Notes under the pieces: model-generated
Database searches by the model: none
Told to the model about the DNA's origin: nothing
The model's input: only the letters and a program-made list of their open reading frames with translations
Position numbers and translations under genes: made by a program
Source of the DNA: an uncultured Porphyromonadaceae bacterium
GTDB lineage: Bacteria; Bacteroidota; Bacteroidia; Bacteroidales; Muribaculaceae
Direction: 5' to 3'
Length of the DNA: 9,509 nt
Assembly (NCBI GenBank): GCA_947176285.1
Contig: CAMWQF010000094.1
Coordinates: forward strand, 1-9,509
Shown here: positions 6,438 through 9,509 of the stretch, piece after piece
How the letters are laid out: the number at the start of each line of letters is the position of its first letter
How positions within the stretch are numbered: the first letter of the stretch is position 1

Positions 6438-9200
6438 TCAGATGGCGATCTTGACTGTGTTGTTTCCGCTTTTTACTATATAAACGCCTGTACCCAATTC
6501 CTCGCGTCCTGCATTCTGAAGAGTCGCTACTTTTCTGCCATCCATCGAATAGATTTCGATTGCGGCTTCAGCATAATCCACTACAATGCAGTTGCCTTCA
6601 CGATGAACTCTCAGTGCTGAATTGGCAGTGTCATCCCATACATTTACCACCTCACTTACTTCCATGCTGGCTATGGAGACATAGCAGTTGGCTGGGACAG
6701 TGACAGTGCCTGACGTGACACTGAATGATGGGTTGCTGTCAAAAGATTTTGACAGAATCTGATAGTCAGATTCTTGTTTTTTGCTGAAACTAACCCTTAC
6801 AGTGATTTCCTTGTCGATATTAGGATTGATTACTGTGATGAGTTCCTTGTTGCCTGAGCGAGAAACCATCGTGCGTCCATTCGCCCAATCCGATTGGCTG
6901 CATTTGTTATCAAACGATGCAGTCTCGGCAAAGAGGTCGGAGTTCTTGCGCAGCCCGATCAACTCTGAGTAGTTGTCGTAGAGTCCTTTTCTATAAGGAT
7001 TGTTCAAGAGATTCCAGCGAACGGTCTTCGGGTCGGTGTTGTTGCCTCCATTGTTATCTTTAGTGTTGTCGTAGTTGCCGAGTTCTGAGAACTGCCATAT
7101 CATATGAGCGCCCGGAGCAAGGATCATCTGCGCTGCTGCAGAACCCAAACGATGCATTGAATTTGCAACATTACCCTTAATCCCTGCCGGAGCATACTGA
7201 TCCTGCTTATATGCAAGACGCTGCTCATCATGGCTCTCAAGATAAGATACGGTTGAGCCCCACAGGCGTCCATCATCTTTGGGTGCATAGAATCGGTTGA
7301 GGTTGCTATCGCTCTGATATCCCATTGCAAACTGACAACCGGCATTGTTGAGGTTTGCCCAGTTTAGTTGCCCTGTCTCAGCCATTGCATTTTCTTCGCG
7401 AGCAGTGGCAAGATTCTCGTTGATGAAATATCCGTTAGGATTTACAGCCTCGACTACTTTCTGAAGCTCACGCATACGGTCGATGCGAGACTGGTTGAAG
7501 GCATTGGTAGCAGCATCGCCTGAGTTGGAATATGAGTCATTGTTGCCAAGTCCCTTTACGAGGTCGAAGCGGAAACCGTCGAACTTATATTCTGTCATCC
7601 AATATTCAAGCACATCCTTCCATTGCTGCTGCACCATTGGGAATCCCTGATTCCAGTCGTTGAGTACGCTGTAGGCGTGAGGAGCATTCATATTGTAGAA
7701 AGGATTTTCGCTTGGCATATACATCTGATACCAGGGGTGCAGACCGTCGCTTTGGTTGAATACCATGTCGAGTATCACAGCGATGCCGTTCTGATGGCAG
7801 ATGTCGATAAATTCCTTATAGTCAGCCGGAGTGCCGTATGCTTTGTCGGGAGCGAAATAGAAGTTCGGATTATATCCCCAAGAAATATTGCCGTTGAATT
7901 CCATTATGGGTAGCACTTCGATGGCATTCACACCGAGAGTCTTGAGATAAGGAATTTTTTCGATAGCCTTGCGCACAGTACCATTGCCGTAGGCGGCACC
8001 CTCAGTGCCGGTAAAGTCGCGGAAAAGGAGTTCATAGATAATCAGGTCGGAAGATGCAGCCCCCTTGAAATCGTTCACTTTCCAATCATAATCATTGATG
8101 TTGCCTTGATAAATAGCCAAAGGAATTCCATCGATCACGTCAAAAGGATAAGCCGGAAGGTTGGGGTAAACATCAGTCGATATGTATTTGTCGTTCCAAG
8201 GGTCGAGCACCAACCGGGCATATGGGTCGCTTACTTTGATAGAGCCATCTACGAGGAAATAATATCCATATTGCTTATTATTGTCAAGGCCTTTCACCGT
8301 GGTCCAGAAATAGCGGAGACCATCTACATCCTGATATTTCATCACATAATTATTGTCGGGGGCATAGTCGTTCCATGCCCCGATCAGCATTACGCTGCTC
8401 TTGCCCGGTGCGCCTAAACAGAAAGTGACGCTTCCGTCAGCGTTCTTTACGGGACCCATCTTGGGATTGCCACCGGGATAGTTCTCTGCCTTAGATTCTT
8501 CAACAAACACGTAATTCTTAATGTCGGTGACTGTCTGGCCGTCAGCAGTGGCTGTCGCCTTCACTTCATAGTTGCCAACGCCGGGAAATGTGTAATCTTT
8601 GGTCAGAAGAGTTGTGCCTTTCGCGCTGCCAATCTCATTGCCGTTTACAGACAGGCTAATATCTGCATTTTTTGTGGTGCCTACCTTGAAAGTGACCTGG
8701 GCTGTGGATGGGGTAACAATGGAGCCGCTCAGTCCGGATTCAATTGCGACTTGGAGTCCGGAGCCTACCACATTCAGGAAAATGTCTTTGTCACCTTCGG
8801 CTCTGCCGGATTTCGAATTGTCGGCAGTGCGGAATACGAAAGCGAGTCGGGTCACATTTACTGCGGGGTCAGTGATGCCATAAAACTGACGGATATCGCC
8901 GATGTATAGTTGCCAAAGATTTTCGCTGACATAGGTGAGTTGATATTTTTCAGTGTTAGTGCCCCAAACGGGAGCATTCACCCAGTCTTGTCCGTTGCTG
9001 AGGCAAGCACCTGTGTGAGCATAGATCTTGGCAGTAGGGGAGAGTCCCTTAAGGCCTTTATTGCCTTGGTCGGCATGGAAAAGGATTTTTACATCCTTAG
9101 CATCCTCCTGCAGTGGAGAAGGATCGGAGGTGACTTGGGCTTTGATGCCCGTCACAGCTGCCAGAATCATGAGCAGCGACAAGAAGTAAGTTTTTATCAT
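6438..9200 (-). CDS. Secreted GH13 alpha-amylase/pullulanase-like enzyme with T9SS-type sorting tail
   Basis: A 920-residue multidomain protein. Residues 1-21 are a signal peptide (hydrophobic core, cut after KAQ or nearby). About 35-145 is a beta-rich module with aromatics, starch-binding-like; about 150-235 is Ig-like; about 246-340 is an early-set/CBM48-like domain (VMLIGAWNDY, YGYYFLVDG). The GH13 barrel spans about 385-765: region I ILDMVFNQ (Asp478), region II GFRFDLVKG (nucleophile Asp546), region III FINENL (acid/base Glu595), region IV LESHDEQR (Asp658). A C-terminal beta domain follows. The last 60 or so residues (IEIYSMDGRKVATL, GTGVYIVKSG, TVKIAI) match the type A sorting domain recognised by the type IX secretion system, implying a cell-surface or released enzyme acting on starch, glycogen or pullulan. 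Region I has Gln483 where His is usual. No Sus genes adjoin it. The exact bond specificity is not readable. Confidence 0.92.
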   Translation of the reverse strand: MIKTYFLSLLMILAAVTGIKAQVTSDPSPLQEDAKDVKILFHADQGNKGLKGLSPTAKIYAHTGACLSNGQDWVNAPVWGTNTEKYQLTYVSENLWQLYIGDIRQFYGITDPAVNVTRLAFVFRTADNSKSGRAEGDKDIFLNVVGSGLQVAIESGLSGSIVTPSTAQVTFKVGTTKNADISLSVNGNEIGSAKGTTLLTKDYTFPGVGNYEVKATATADGQTVTDIKNYVFVEESKAENYPGGNPKMGPVKNADGSVTFCLGAPGKSSVMLIGAWNDYAPDNNYVMKYQDVDGLRYFWTTVKGLDNNKQYGYYFLVDGSIKVSDPYARLVLDPWNDKYISTDVYPNLPAYPFDVIDGIPLAIYQGNINDYDWKVNDFKGAASSDLIIYELLFRDFTGTEGAAYGNGTVRKAIEKIPYLKTLGVNAIEVLPIMEFNGNISWGYNPNFYFAPDKAYGTPADYKEFIDICHQNGIAVILDMVFNQSDGLHPWYQMYMPSENPFYNMNAPHAYSVLNDWNQGFPMVQQQWKDVLEYWMTEYKFDGFRFDLVKGLGNNDSYSNSGDAATNAFNQSRIDRMRELQKVVEAVNPNGYFINENLATAREENAMAETGQLNWANLNNAGCQFAMGYQSDSNLNRFYAPKDDGRLWGSTVSYLESHDEQRLAYKQDQYAPAGIKGNVANSMHRLGSAAAQMILAPGAHMIWQFSELGNYDNTKDNNGGNNTDPKTVRWNLLNNPYRKGLYDNYSELIGLRKNSDLFAETASFDNKCSQSDWANGRTMVSRSGNKELITVINPNIDKEITVRVSFSKKQESDYQILSKSFDSNPSFSVTSGTVTVPANCYVSIASMEVSEVVNVWDDTANSALRVHREGNCIVVDYAEAAIEIYSMDGRKVATLQNAGREELGTGVYIVKSGNNTVKIAI

Positions 9201-9220
9201 AGTAGAATATCAAAAAATTG

Positions 9221-9301
9221 GGCTAATGAGTCTAATTGGGCCAATAGGATCAATAGGACCAATAGGGCTAATTGGGCTAATTAGGTTAATTAGGCTAATT
9301 C
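9221..9301 (-). repeat. Nine-unit 9-bp tandem repeat in the predicted amylase leader
   Basis: Nine units in strict 9-bp register. On the plus strand: GGCTAATGA, GTCTAATTG, GGCCAATAG, GATCAATAG, GACCAATAG, GGCTAATTG, GGCTAATTA, GGTTAATTA, GGCTAATTC. The core AAT is invariant and bases flanking it vary mostly by transition. The array ends 20 nt before the amylase start codon and at the predicted transcription start, so it would form nearly the whole 5' leader. It is unlikely to be coding, as the run lies outside any plausible gene. Confidence 0.88.
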
Positions 9302-9305
9302 AATG

Positions 9306-9337
9306 CAAAGATAATAATTTTGTTTGATTCTTACAAA
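9306..9337 (-). promoter_or_regulatory. Predicted promoter of the amylase gene
   Basis: On the minus strand TTTG (9337-9334) is followed after 20 bp by TATCTTTG (9313-9306), a textbook TAnnTTTG element. Initiation near 9300 would give a leader of about 100 nt consisting mostly of the 9-bp repeat array. Motif-based inference. Confidence 0.65.
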
Positions 9338-9422
9338 TTGGGTTCGGGACCTTCTTTGGAAAATATGAAGAGAGAAAAATTCGGCTTTAATCTTTATAAA
9401 GGCATTGTAGGGGGAATTGCGC

Positions 9423-9509
9423 TGAAGCGACCCGAAAAAGTCCGTCAGAAGTGTTAAAATGGGTATTTTTGAGCCGTTTTAACATATGAAACGACCTAAA
9501 AAAGTCCAT
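9423..9509. repeat. Imperfect 23-bp direct repeat flanking a hairpin, cut by the window edge
   Basis: The segments at 9423-9445 and 9487-9509 match at 19 of 23 positions; all differences are transitions and both share the cores CGACC and AAAAAGTCC. Between them, GTTAAAATGG (9453-9462) and CCGTTTTAAC (9474-9483) form a 10-bp stem with one T-G wobble and an 11-nt loop. The period is 64 bp, not a multiple of three, which argues for a DNA- or RNA-level repeat. The second copy reaches the last base, so the element may continue. The rest of the upstream stretch (9338-9422) shows nothing I can name. Confidence 0.65.

Noticed and set aside
9221..9301. CRISPR-like or iteron-like reading of the 9-bp array.
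   Set aside because: Units are too short and have no spacers, so it is not CRISPR. There is no replication gene or DnaA-box pattern to support an origin.
9464..9471. TATTTTTG on the plus strand, a TAnnTTTG match that could drive a gene to the right.
   Set aside because: There is no TTTG or TTG box at the right distance upstream, and it falls in the loop of the hairpin at 9453-9483. No gene start is visible before the window ends.
9387..9509. A minus-strand frame open from the window edge, beginning ATG GAC TTT and ending at TAA (9387-9389), about 40 codons.
   Set aside because: It lies wholly over the repeat/hairpin element, whose 64-bp period shifts the reading frame between copies. The peptide has no recognisable domain, and it could be an edge artefact.

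Overview
The window looks like a chromosomal segment of a gut-type Bacteroidales bacterium. Muribaculaceae or a near relative is my best guess, but that rests on overall impression only. The sequence signs are these: start regions are AT-rich and lack Shine-Dalgarno sites; four good matches to the Bacteroidetes promoter (TTTG, about 19 bp, TAnnTTTG) sit where promoters are expected; a secreted amylase ends in a type IX-secretion-like sorting tail; and there are a head GIN/DUF2807 envelope protein and a succinyl-CoA:acetate CoA-transferase of the kind used in succinate/propionate fermentation.

Layout. Positions 109-2335 (+) hold a probable two-gene operon, an M16 zinc protease and a DusB-type tRNA-dihydrouridine synthase, separated by 7 nt. 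Positions 2336-2561 are non-coding and contain four short GC-rich hairpins, two of them inside an identical 27-bp repeat, with the whole block bracketed by an exact 17-bp direct repeat. Positions 2562-3254 (+) encode a small exported DUF2807 protein. It converges on the CoA-transferase (3427-4929, -), and the gap holds a C/G hairpin, a short array of 9-bp repeats and a perfect 21-bp-stem bidirectional terminator. The CoA-transferase and miaB (5018-6385, +) are divergent, and their predicted promoters interlock. miaB converges on a large secreted GH13 amylase/pullulanase-like gene (6438-9200, -) across a second bidirectional terminator. The predicted amylase leader is almost entirely a nine-unit 9-bp tandem repeat. 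The last 90 bases carry an imperfect repeat with a hairpin between its copies, cut by the window edge.

The genes are mostly ordinary housekeeping or metabolic functions: tRNA modification (DusB, MiaB), proteolysis, CoA transfer in fermentation and alpha-glucan breakdown. They do not form one pathway. I see no tRNA, rRNA, CRISPR array, transposase, phage gene or defence system, and no convincing new multi-gene system. The unusual content is in the intergenic DNA: several repeat families, the interlocked promoters, a possibly leaderless protease mRNA and the repeat-filled amylase leader.
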